Source: Aplectana chamaeleonis
Taxonomy: Eukaryota; Nematoda; Chromadorea; Rhabditida; Cosmocercidae
Assembly: GCA_029168955.1 (NCBI GenBank)
Contig: JAPDOI010000438.1
Span: 502,501 to 566,500, forward strand
Reading direction: 5' to 3'
DNA length: 64,000 nucleotides
How positions within the stretch are numbered: the stretch's first letter is position 1; each line of letters starts with the position of its first letter. Under the pieces are notes generated by a model that saw only the letters and a program-made list of their open reading frames with translations, made no database searches and had not been told where the DNA came from. A program made the translations under genes and the position numbers. Shown here piece by piece: positions 1 to 10,488 of this stretch.

Positions 1-1977
1 ATGACGCGAAATTGAGCCAATAACCGGTATTATGACCCAACCAACGCCAAACGCGGACCAAAAACCCTAGATGGTATAACTGGGGGGTGCCAGTGCTAAA
101 GGTGCACTGCTCCCAAGACCGAGTGCGATCCGTAGATGGTCGAGTAGTCCTTGTACGTTGTCCGAGGCGTCCTTTGCGAGGTAGAGATGGATTTGATGGA
201 GATGTTTTGTCCCGTATATGATGTGAAATAGTGGGCAAGGTTCCTAACGGTGTAAAATAACACAAATTTATGACCTTTATACCAAAACGGTCCGATTGCT
301 GCCACCAATCGGAACGCTGGCACGCGGTCAAGATGGTATATAGTGTTATACACCGAGGACGACGTAGGGGAGAACTTACGCATACTTACCTAGGCGCAAT
401 TAGTAAAGTAGAGAAGGGAACGCGATATAGCAATATAGTGACTGTTATGCGAGCTGGAACCCAGGCCTAGGTTGCCTACCAACCGAAACAGCGGTCAACC
501 AACCAAGACAAGCTATGGTTTGGGACCACACGCTGACAGTTGACTAACCTACAGACCAACCCAGAGAGGACCCAGACGGAGAGGGGTAATTGTGACATAA
601 TGGGCGTATAGGTACGAACCAAAAGGTGCGAGGGATAACTACAAGCAACCAGGCGGTCACGAGGGGTTACTAGGGGTCATGATGTTGCGAAAGACCTGAC
701 GCGGGCCTCCTCACAGCTTTCGGCTGCACCCGCTCCCTTGACATGTCCATGGCCATCCGCGACCCTCCTTGTCCCCCACCGGCCCGTGCCACCCGAGGCG
801 GCAGAGGGGAGAGCTGCGACCACAGGAGGAGGTGGGCTCTGTCCCAAACGCCAGGTCCCCTTGTAACGCTCTGACACCACAACACCTAGCACTACCCTGG
901 CCCTACGCTAGCTACTACGCAGTCACCGAGACCCAACCGGCCTAAGGGGCACGCGCGGATTCGATCACGCCAGCCAGACACGGGTTTCCCACGTGTCTAA
1001 CTGCGGCCGGATGCACCATGTCGCGACGTGTGCTACCCTACACCCGAGTCTGCGTTTCCGTCCTTGCAGCATCGGTTGTCACGGAGTGTGAGTAGCCGCT
1101 AGCCCGACACGAATGAACCAGAGGACTTACGGCGTGCCCCTATGCTTATGCCTGCCACGCGGAAACCGAGTATATGGAATACTACATGTGTGTTAGGCCC
1201 TACAGCCTCCGGTCGCACACTACGCTGGTACCACGCCCTTACCCACAAACCAGGGCCAACTCCAGGATAGGTCTGACCCAACTACAACCGCCATTGCGCG
1301 GTACACACAAAACATAACATATGTCACCGAACCAAGTATACACCGTCTGTACGGTATGATATTGCTACACAACAGGACACAAACATTTAAATATGCGTTT
1401 ACCCTTTAAAGTACTAAACTACTGAACGCGGCAATAAATATATACATAAGTTAAAATACAATTGCTCCTACGTGTCAGGGACGGACCTTGCCCAGCTGAG
1501 ACGGGAGAGGACAAACTCCTACTACCTGACGAACTCCCAGGCATGGGAGGAACCGGACGCACGGGCAGTGAGGGCTGGAAGTCGACCAGGCCCCTGCTCT
1601 ACCATCAGGCGATGACAGGAGCAGGGGAGGTGCGGGCAGGACGCCACCGCACGGTAGACCCTCCTCCGTACGCGGGATCGGCAGGACGACTCGCAGGACT
1701 GACGACGATCGAAGGAAGCAGGACGTCACAGGCATGTGACGCGAACGCACGAAGAGCAGCGCACCCGATGACGGCAATCGATGACACACACTCACTGACA
1801 CTGACGAGGAGGCGTCGACACTGACGCTCTGACTTGCCAGGCGACGGGGGTCGTGCGGATTCTGCGTCCCTGCATGATGATGCAATTCCTTCTGTAGAGA
1901 TCGTGGCGGGACCAGTGACGGAAGGCCAGGAGGCGGCCTTTAGATGAATAAGTCGGACGGAAGTCACGACAAGCAGC
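1..1977. other. Unrecognised sequence at window start
   Basis: I recognise no gene, repeat or protein motif here. Open frames on both strands (for example 96-383 and 1475-1885) resemble no family I know and overlap each other. From about 480 to 1330 the sequence has few A or T runs and many short ACC/GGG-type words, unlike the AT-rich DNA elsewhere in the window. Similarity to anything else begins at 1978, where a family A fragment starts. Confidence 0.4.
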
Positions 1978-2712
1978 GTTTTGTACACGCTGCACCTTAG
2001 TCCAGGATGAGTCCGACACTAAGTGCTGCCAAACCGGTGCCGCATACTCTAGGGCGGGCTGCAGTATAGCCTTATACGTGGTCAGAATAGTTTCCTTACT
2101 GCTGCCCACGATGTACCTCCCAGTGCCCTTAGCACATTGAGTGTAGCTCTTACAATTGCTTGCTTTTGCTCGGTGTTCTTGTGGAACTTCAGCGACGGAT
2201 CGAGTATAAGGCCGAGTAGTTTGACGAAGCGAGCAGCAGGCAGGCGATCTCTACCCCAGCTGACATCGGGATGGGCGCTGTGCTCTTTGGGGTCCGTTGT
2301 GAAAACTGATACTGAAGACTTGGCAGCTGAGACAATGAGCATCTTGTTATCGAAATGGCTTTTCAAATCCATCAGGTACTCGTTGATCCTGCTCGCGGCC
2401 ACTTGTATGTCGCGGCCTTGGCACATGATGGTCATATCATCAGCGTAGGCGACAACTTTAATGTCCTGGGGAGGTGCCGGAATGTCCTCTAAGTACAGAT
2501 TAAACAGAGCGGGCGATAAGACTCCGCCTTGCGGAACACCGGCAGCTATGGGGATACTTTTAGAGACATGATTTTGAAACATAACTTTTGCTCGACGGTC
2601 CTTGACGAATGCTGTTATCCAACGCTTCTGCCACGGTGGAATAGAGGACTTCAGTATGTTATCCGATAGAATACCCAGGTTAACACTGTCGAATGCTTTT
2701 GTCAGCTTCGCT
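1978..2712 (-). pseudogene. A1: reverse transcriptase fragment of family A retrotransposon
   Basis: The minus strand encodes the middle of the family A reverse transcriptase, from LTKAFDSVNLGIL to QRVQNAA. The catalytic YADD lies at 2436-2447, preceded by the GVPQGGVLSPALF motif, and is followed by VSAAKSSVSVF and LLGLILDPSLKFHKN. The frame breaks between the pieces at 2582-2082 and 2109-1792. Homology stops abruptly at both ends: at 2712 inside the domain A region and at 1978 just after QNAA. The 5' half, the C-terminal knuckle and the GAA tail are missing. Loss of both ends points to later deletion or rearrangement, not ordinary 5' truncation alone. This is a dead copy. Confidence 0.85.
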
Positions 2713-3125
2713 GTGAATCACACTGTTAAGGAGTGTTTCACATGCCTTTGCCAATTTATTCTTCTGCCTCTACTGTCTGATTTCACTCATTCGGCAAAGA
2801 AAACCCTGGGCTCCGAATTGGGAAAATCAAGCATTCGCGGGAAAGCAAGAAAATGCTTATTGCTTGCTTATGCTTATTTCATTCTCATATATCGAAAAGT
2901 TGTATCCAAATAAATCGAAGAGCGCTTTAGTGTTGGCTGCCGTCTAAGAAAGTTGAAGTAAATAAAGTAAATAAAGCTTCTCCAAATAATATTGGACTGG
3001 CAAATCTCTTCATCGAAAAACTCTTCCAGCCCAGTTCAAATGCTGTTCACTCAGAAAATCGCCGGTTTCAATGCGTGTCGAATATGCACTCAACTCGAGT
3101 GACTACACCCATCGAAAGGCTCTAT
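2713..3125. other. No gene seen
   Basis: Moderately AT-rich sequence with no motif I recognise. It lies between the A1 fragment and a short tandem repeat. Confidence 0.5.
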
Positions 3126-3209
3126 CGCAGGGGCACGTGCTGCAAAATTCCGTCGCAGGAGCACGTGCTGCAGAACTTTGCCGCAGGAGCACGTGCTGCA
3201 AGGTGCTTC
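3126..3209. repeat. Three tandem 28-bp units with GCACGTGC core
   Basis: Units start at 3126, 3154 and 3182. Each opens with CGCAGGRGCACGTGCTGCA and then diverges. The core GCACGTGC is palindromic and contains an E-box type CACGTG. No function can be assigned. Confidence 0.75.
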
Positions 3210-3312
3210 AGCGGTATCGTAGCTGCACACCGACAAGCCACGCGGTCGGCGCACCGACATGGAACTCAGTCAGCTCGCCGAGCACCATCTGGAGCCACCA
3301 CTGGATGGACGA

Positions 3313-3700
3313 CTCTGAGAATTTTTGCCGCGACTCCTCCGGCTCGGTGCCTGCCGGCGCCGAGCCGGAGGAGTCGCGGGGCAGTCGCGGAAAAGATGCG
3401 GGACAGTCGCGGAGGAGATACGGGAAAGACGCGGAGGAGACGCGGGGGAATTGCGGGGCAGTCGCGGGGGAGACGCGGAGATGATGCGGGGTTGTCGCTG
3501 GAAGTCTAGGGCTTAGCAAGCGGCTCTCATCTAGACCTGTTGTTGGCAGTGTAGTTGTCGCCCATTTTCTCGCAATCGACCCATCACGCCGGCGTTCGCT
3601 GCGATTGTGGTAGGTGGTCATCTGCGAGAAACGGCGGCAAATCTACTCCCAACAAGAGGTCTAAATGAGAGCCGCTTCTCAAACCCTGGACTCCGCCGCA
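3313..3700. repeat. GC-rich foldback repeat of the CTCTGAG type (partial)
   Basis: Starts with CTCTGAGAATTTTTGCCGCG, the same kind of terminus that bounds the modules at 17080, 27773, 29009, 36073 and 36903. A 19-bp inverted repeat (CGCGACTCCTCCGGCTCGG and its complement) is centred near 3354. Many GTCGCGG-like words follow. A second, imperfect inverted pair joins about 3498-3566 to 3632-3700. No mirror CTCTGAG end is seen, so this is a half or rearranged copy. Confidence 0.55.
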
Positions 3701-3889
3701 ACGAACCCGCGACTTCTCCCCACTGGGTCCGCAGGCATCGAGCAGCACAGTATCGTGGTAGAACCGCGGTAAAGTTGTGGCTCACGACTCATTCGACTAC
3801 AGGGGCAACATAGAGTCAGTGCAGACGATAAACGTGTTCTAGTTTTCGGTGTTTTGTGTAGGCCGGTTGGTTTTCGCCTGACGCGATCA
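3701..3889. other. No gene seen
   Basis: Short stretch between the foldback repeat and the RTE fragment. No motif recognised. Confidence 0.4.
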
Positions 3890-5720
3890 TTCCTCATCTT
3901 TACCGAAACGTGCCGTCCTGGCAATCTGGCGGTCTCCTTAAATTATGCGCGAACAAACGAAGACGACCTTCCGTTGCCGCTTGAGTTGGCGTTGGGAGAT
4001 GTTGGCACCTCTCTCGTGTCAAGCGTTGATGTAAGGCGTCGATTTCGTTGTGGAGGTCTTCGTTGTGGCACTTCTGCGGCCAGAAATATCCAAGCAAACG
4101 TCTAAACAGCTTCCTGTCCGTGCAATCCAACCTTTCCATCTGCGTCTTCGGTGCTGCCCACGTCTCCGATCCGTACATCATGATAGGGCGAATAGCGGAT
4201 AGGTAGACGCACAACTTGACTTCCTTCGCGATGGGGGTAGACCACAAACACTTGGTAAGAGAATTGAATGCAGACGTAGCTTTCAAACATCGCTGTTAAG
4301 TATCTGCTGCACCATGGTTCTTCAGCAAACAGCCCAAATATGTAGCGAAAATCATCCACCAGTTCGATACGTTGTCCGTCCACACAAACTCCCGCTAATG
4401 GCCTCTGAGAGGCTCAAATTTGCTTGCATTTGTGGGAACGAAGTCGAAGTCCCTGCGCCATGCTTCGAAACGAGGTTCACAATCCTTACCAGTTTTGCGT
4501 TGTTTTCAGCGAATAACAAACACTATGTCGTCAGCGTACCCCAGGTCGACAAGGGAGCGTCCTGATGGTGTTAGTATCACGTCTGCAGGAAACTGTTCTG
4601 CAACTCTACGCATGATGTCATCAACAGCGAAGTTGAATAGAAAAGGTCCCGCTACAACTCCTTGCATTACTCCTTTTTCACCTCAAAAGCTAACGTAAAC
4701 CCGACAGGTGTACGAATTGCTGCTGTTGTTCCTTTGTTCATGTCCTCGATTAGTCGAACGTACTACTCCAGGACTTCATCGCTCGTAGAGCGTTGAGCAA
4801 TCGATTACGATGAGGAGAGTCGAATGCGGCTCTAAAATCCAAAAAAGCAAGCTGTAATGGCTTCGAATACCGCTGCCACGATTCAATTACTCCTCTCACG
4901 ACGAACACTTGGTCGATGGTCGATCGTCCAGGTCGGAAACTGGCTTGCTCCTCTCTGGTTGTTTCCTCACGATGTTCGATGAGCCGCTCGAGAACGATAC
5001 GTTCCAAAACCCTGTACATGACACGCAGTGGAGAAATCCCCCTGTCGTTCTTGGGGTCCATGACGGATAAGTTCTTGTTAAGAGGTACGATGATCGCGTG
5101 TCTCTACGAATCGGGTATCTTTCGCTGATCCATATGGTACGGATAGTGTTTGTCATTTCTTCACGAATCCCAGACGGAGGGAGAGCTTTCAACATTTCAG
5201 CAGCGATGTTGTCATCTCCACCTGCCTTTCCATTCTTCATTTTCCGGACACCATTCAAAACCTCAGCCTCAGTCGGCGGTTCCTCACTGACATCATAATG
5301 TGCTCTCTGAACATGCGGGAGCTCAGGTACTGATGGAGCTGGACGATTCAATAGTGAACTGAAGTTATCCTTTTATAATGGCAACGTCTCATCGCCAACT
5401 GCGACTCCGTTTGCAGTATTCAGTATAGGCGAACATCTCTTCATCTTGCCGCTGTACTGTCGCTACAACGAGTAGGCTTTTTTCGAACTCTTCTCCTCCC
5501 AAGCCATCTCCAGCTCCACAGCTCTACACGTCCACTCTCGTTCGCCACCGCATTGAAGCTGCGGACGCAACCTCCTCCTCATACGCTTTTCCTCCACAAA
5601 GTTTCCTGCCGTTCGGAGAGCACTCACCTCGTTGTATGGTTTCCGTTTTCGATTAAGTCTGACGCATGGACCAGGCGGCTGAACGAGCGGGGTTGGCGGC
5701 CTCACTGGAGAATGGGGTTT
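3890..5720 (-). pseudogene. RTE-type non-LTR retrotransposon fragment (reverse transcriptase)
   Basis: The minus strand reads, in broken frames, through an RTE/BovB-like reverse transcriptase. Seen in order are the post-endonuclease linker (near 5705-5463), VRKMKNGKAGGDD (about 5265), the RGISPLRVMYRVLERI motif, EEQASFRPGRSTIDQ, the motif A region AFLDFRAAFDS (about 4820), catalytic YADD at 4527-4538 in the context DLGYADDIVF, and the C-terminal YGSETWAAPK and DRKLFRRLLGY region near 4000. Stops and frameshifts interrupt every domain. The APE endonuclease part is absent, so the copy is 5' truncated. I see no clean 3' tail or target duplication. RTE clade membership rests on the LDFRAAFDS and YGSETW contexts and is an inference from family knowledge. 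Confidence 0.82.
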
Positions 5721-5989
5721 CGATTCGCGCGAAGTGATCTACCGTCGCAGCCCCGTCCATTCATCAGACTAAAATTCTTGCGCGAACTCTGAATAGATGA
5801 TGTTTCCGCTTTTCAGGCTGTACAGCCGGGAGTGCCTGTTTAGAAGCGCCCTGGACGCATTTGAAAAAAGAATCCGCGTCGCAAAGTTTTTTTCTTTGCC
5901 CGTATCTTTGCCTATCGCCGAGCGATTAGGAGCGCCCCATTCCAATCGATGCCAATGGCTCTACTCGCCCTCCTCTATGTGGGATATGA
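5721..5989. other. No gene seen
   Basis: No recognisable feature between the RTE fragment and the 5' piece of A2. Confidence 0.4.
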
Positions 5990-7306
5990 GAGCACAGTAG
6001 ATATGTCGTACGTTCGTGCCGTGGCAGTGTGGAGGAAAGAAGACCGCCTACGTGCAAACCGACGTCAACCCCTCCAAGAACTCAGACATATAGCGGACTG
6101 CAGGCGCGGCCCAAGAAACAGCGAGCCCGAATAGTTGACGCGCCTCATTGGATCGTTGTGCGCGGCTCGCTGGTTTGGCGCAGAACGCTGAAAGCCGAGC
6201 ACGTTTTCTGGGCCATCCGCGCCCATGAAATCGTCGAGGCGCGGGCTATTTTGCGACTTCCCGTGCAAGTCTTCTCAACTTCCCTCGCTCATTCAGGCAC
6301 TTGTCCGCGCCAAGTTTTTCACCGATCCGCGCACCTTTATTCATTGGAGCGCGTTTGCAATACATGATATAATTCGTCGATTTTCCCCTTCCATTAGCTA
6401 TTTGAAATACAAATGATAGACGAAACGTTATTGCTGTTATATGCATTTATTATTACCGCTATTCAATACCATTTCATCCAACAATGAATAGCAATAGTAC
6501 CACTTTAGAACAGATACAGACACATACATATACATAACTATATAGACATAGATAAATAAATAGTCTTCAACACCTATGAATAATGTCCTCTGACATGATA
6601 TTCACGAGAAGGATAGTAATGATACCCCCAAAACCTATCGATAATTCTTCCTAGGGAAGATATTACCTAAATCATTTTGAGCAGCAACAGAGCCGATCGG
6701 CATAGTTAAAGCATAGATCAGAGACCCAAACGAACGAGGAAGACTCGATTAGTTACAAACAAACATCAGCAGTGTGTCAACGAATGAGTGAGCATGTATG
6801 AGCGAGAAACTACATTTCCTCTCAAAAACATGAGGAACACACAACAGTCTTCGAAACCATCTTGTACACGTAGCGCCTATAATGTTCGCATGGTCATACC
6901 ATTCATTGCCGAATACAAGCTGTTTGGATTGATTGTGAGAACGATTTTTCTGCTGTATTTTCCTTAGTTACATCTTTAGAGACCAGGGTCTCAAAAAATT
7001 GATTTTGCGATATTCAATTTCCTCTTTTCGTGCTGTTTTTTTTTAGGCTTGATGGTGTTTTAAACCACACTTCAGCAAGGAAATGAGACTCGAGCATTCC
7101 ACAAACTTTTTGTTCTATGCAAAAGGATAAACATTATGCCTAATGAGCTTATATTCAAGTAGAGGTCCATGACCATGAGAAAGTTTCACTCGCCACTGAT
7201 TAAATGATTTTCAAAAATATGTACACAGCGTAGCTACCTTCCATTGAAAAAATATCAACCAGCAGCGGTGTGAATGTAGCCTCAATTGTGGCGCTGATCC
7301 GGCACT

Positions 7307-7528
7307 TCAGTCGGAGGAACTGGAACCGGCCTTTTGCTGGATTGCGATCCAAGCAGTGTCAGTGCCGGTCTTCTCCTTGGTTTGCTTCTAAAACAAAGTA
7401 GTTCTTTTGATGTGCTTACAATAAATTAGAACAGTAACGGGGCTCACATTATTTGACTTCCGTGGCTGCTTGGAGTTGTCGTAGTGGAAACCGCAATTCT
7501 GTACCTGCTCGCACTGCCATTCATTCAT
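7307..7528 (-). CDS. Possible small two-exon gene inside element X (hypothetical)
   Basis: On the minus strand, exon 1 runs 7528-7448 (ATG then 26 codons, starting MNEWQCEQVQNCGFHYDN). A GTGAGC donor opens a 60-nt intron (7447-7388) ending TTTTAG. Exon 2 (7387-7307) continues in phase to TGA. The product would be 53 residues, hydrophilic and lysine/serine rich, with two cysteines. I recognise no family. Intron size and acceptor suit nematodes, and phase is kept, but a 53-codon frame with one intron can arise by chance. It could be a leftover exon pair of a longer lost gene. Confidence 0.25.
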
Positions 7529-7800
7529 AAAAACTCCGGCCTGTAACTCCGCTGTGCCCTATGCCCATCAAAACCAAGAACTCTGCAAATACTTCCTTGA
7601 TTAAAAGAATTCCAGAAATCACGATGTGCTACATATACCGATCAACTTGCCTCCTATCACTGTGGGCAGACTGCTTAGCGTCACGTCGCGCCTCGCCCTT
7701 CCATTCTTCCCGGAGATAGTGTGTCGAAATTCTGAGGTTTACTGTAGGTTACGGTCGGTACCATGCCATTTAGTTGACAAAACCTAAGTATAGTGAAGTC

Positions 7801-7981
7801 CACCAAGAGTGTCTCACTTACTTATCAATAAGAAGCGGTCGGCTGGGGATCAATGTGCATGAATCCCATACCAGCACGCTCGATACCGATTGAGCGAGAG
7901 TGGTTTGTGCTGCAATGAGTTTCATGTTCATTGGTCTCCAATCGACCGCTTCTCATTGATAAGTAAATGACACTCTTGGTG
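7801..7981. mobile_element. Palindromic MITE within element X
   Basis: The ends CACCAAGAGTG (7801) and CACTCTTGGTG (7971-7981) are perfect complements. Pairing continues with small mismatches for about 40 bp on each side, through CTTATCAATAAGAAGCGGTC and its partner. The loop is about 100 bp. No coding content. I could not settle the target duplication. Confidence 0.65.
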
Positions 7982-9008
7982 AGCTCCTTATACCTCAAAA
8001 TTTCTAAAATCGACAAATGGAAAGACGATTATAAATTGTCAACGGCACAAAATTCTCACGGTAAACAAAATTGATGATACCCAATTGATAAAGGGTAGGG
8101 TATAAAAGAAATGAAGAGCGGTGCTTTACATTCTCAAACTGTCTTTCTCCAGAGGTAAGCGGCTGAAGCTTTGAAAAGACCAGGGAGTAGCGAAGCAACT
8201 TCACCGGTGATAAAGAAATCACGATTTCAGGCCCTAATCATGGAAAACTCTTGAAAGAAAAACTTCTACACTTCTGTGAGAATTTTGTGGTGTTGGCAAA
8301 TTATAATCGTGTCATTTTCACCTGTTTTCTTAGCTTCCACTGATGTAGTAATATCTGTTAAAATACAGACTTACCGATCTACCATAGCTGTTTCGGAAAA
8401 ATGAGTGATACCACTAACAAACTGCCGTATGTTAGGACGAGTCCGCAACGTTACCAAGTCCTACTTACAGTGCTGCAGACTATCACTTCGTATTCGCGAC
8501 TCGAATTGAAACACGCTATTTTGCTCTATGAGAACATTATTTCTCGTCCTTGGTAGTGCTCAAGTATTTCAACTACGGGGGTGAAAAAAAACAAGCCCTC
8601 GAAATGTTCCTCGCTCAATCATTGCCCAGTAGGGTTAATTTGTTCATAAAACAATGAGAGTGGGCTCTTGTTCAGTTTCCCAAAGAATGATAGTAAAGGT
8701 AAATCGATGATGATAGAAAGGAACTAGAAATAAACGCAATTTGCAAACAAAGTGTGGAAATTGGCGTCGATTTCTTGGCCTTGCGCAATACAGACATTGC
8801 TATTTACTTCACGACATGATCGTGAAGAGCCGCGCCTCATTTGTTGGTCATTTGCGGCTATGATTGTGGCTCGCGGCTCTCTGCTTGCGATTGTTGCGAA
8901 ATTTTCGGTCGCGGCTGATTTACATTTAATACTCAGTCCCGAAACTTCGCCCGCGGCTTGCCAAAACAGCCGACTTGGTCCGCGGCTGCAGTCCGCTATA
9001 TGTCTGAG

Positions 9009-10202
9009 AAGAGGGTTTTTGTCATGGGAGAGGTGCTGGTCGGCCGCAGCTCTCCTGAGAATTTTATTACAAAGGGCCGGCGTCGATAGGAATCCAGGTC
9101 CAGCGCAGAGGTATCCATGTGCGACCTGCAGCAAGGATGTTACCTGGCATAAAACAAGTGTCCAGAGCTTCGGATGCCAAAGGTGGGTGCATATCTCCTG
9201 TTCGGGCCTCAGTTCTGTGAGGCATCATGACGCATCCTTTCGTTGTGTTCCATGCTCTGCCCCCAGCAACTCTGATTCCTCAATTACCAACCGCCCCCTC
9301 TCCATTGTTCACATTAATCTCAACGGCCTTCGCAACAAGTTATCTGAACTCTCTCTATTCGCACGTTCTCATCACAAGGATGTTATCATGGTTCAAAAAC
9401 CAAGCTCTCTCCTTCTACCACTTATTCCCAGCCTAAAATTCCGGGATACACCGCCTATCACATGCCAAGGTCTGCTCTTGGGGGCGTAGTTTCTACTTTT
9501 GTGCAATCTGCCTTACCTTCTCATCATATCCCTAATACTCCAAAGGACGGTACTCTCAGTACATTCCTGTCCCACTTCCCCCTCAAAAACCCCTTTATCT
9601 CTATTCAACATTTATATTCCTCCTATAACATCTTGTCCCCCGTCTTACAACCACATACCCCTCCTTAAGCAGTTGCACGACGGCTCACTCTCCCCTTCAA
9701 CTGTCTTTGCGGGTGACTTCAATGCTAACACGTTCTGTTCTTGATTCTGGCGCCAGAAGGAAAGATGTCGAAGAATAGGCTGAGGAGTGTGACCTGGTTA
9801 TCCTCAACGATGACCAGCTGACTCGTCTCAATGCCAACGGACGACCTTCTAGCCCAGATATCTCTCTTGTGTCATCCAATCTTTCTAATGCTTTCACGTG
9901 GTCCACATCCACAATTCTCTCCAGTGATCACATTCCCGTCTCTGTCTGTATTGATCTCTCTGACTATCTTGCCCGTTACTTTGGTTTTCGTCATCGTACT
10001 TATCTAAATTTAGGCCTAGCAGACTGGACCCTGTTCAGAGATGTTGCAATCCGCCATGCGGTCGACATGGAATGGCGATGTGCATCAGAAAGAGCGCCAT
10101 CTAACAAGTGCCATCCGCAAGGCCATGAAAGCAACAATTCCTGAGGGTCGTGTCAAGACCTTTTTTCCAAATGTCAGCAGGGAAATACTGCAGAAGATAA
10201 GA
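9009..10202 (+). pseudogene. A2 coding remnant: 2A-like peptide, PHD finger and APE endonuclease
   Basis: The frame opens with LLRILLQRAGVDRNPGP (near 9046-9096), a variant of the 2A motif, then a Cys/His zinc finger (CATCSKDV ... CFGCQRWVHISC, about 9108-9270). The endonuclease follows: NLNGLRNKLSELS, a damaged QE(T)K motif (VQKPSS instead of VQETKLS), FAGDFNA, and SSDHIPV near 9925. The frame is broken after SFYHLFPA and again near 9745. It ends in the linker before the reverse transcriptase. It is non-functional: the catalytic Glu motif is lost and there is no RT. Confidence 0.8.
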
Positions 10203-10203
10203 A

Positions 10204-10222
10204 TCCATTCATTCATTCATTC
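10204..10222 (-). repeat. (ATTC)n 3' tail of family B
   Basis: Four to five ATTC units (GAAT on the element strand) directly follow the last A/T-rich element sequence (AATAAAGTCGTTGAATG on the minus strand). This fits the short tandem tails of CR1-like elements. Confidence 0.65.
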
Positions 10223-10488
10223 AACGACTTTATTGTGGAAATAAAGAAACATACATATACACGTATGTGAATGAGATTCTTTGTTAAAGTAAAAAAAAAG
10301 ATGCATAACAATGGCAGAAGTGAGAAGGGGACAAAATATGATTTTTTTTTTTGCAGAGGAAATTTTTCTTTCTACAATTCGAATGACATCTTGTCTCAAG
10401 ATACTTGAGGCCACCGCTTCTGGGACAAAGAAAAGCACAACAAGCTGGAAAAACCCGTCACATTAGATTATTAGTAATACCCTTTTAA

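Larger units (their letters stand above)
6081..9008. mobile_element. Element X: 2.9-kb DNA transposon-like element with 35-bp inverted ends
   Basis: Ends are 6081-6115 (CTCAGACATATAGCGGACTG and on) and its reverse complement at 8974-9008, matching at 33 of 35 positions. The insertion interrupts A2, which gives the exact boundaries. Only AA (6079-6080 and 9009-9010) is duplicated, or GAA if one terminal base is reassigned. Subterminal regions on both sides are rich in CGCGGCTC/GAGCCGCG words, while the centre is AT-rich. No transposase was recognised, so it looks non-autonomous. A small two-exon gene candidate and a palindromic MITE lie inside. Confidence 0.75.
5990..10202 (+). mobile_element. 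A2: family A retrotransposon split by DNA element X
   Basis: Family A sequence occurs in two pieces, about 6002-6080 (5' end, from ATGTCGTACGTTCG) and 9009-10202 (2A-like peptide, zinc finger, endonuclease and start of the RT linker). The break falls inside the word CCCCTCCGAGAAGAGGG of intact copies such as A7. Element X (6081-9008) lies between them. The first 9 bases of the 5' end have diverged. The 3' end is lost at 10202, where family B begins. Confidence 0.8.

Noticed and set aside
1..1480. Telomeric or subtelomeric array
   Set aside because: No tandem TTAGGC units, only isolated chance matches.
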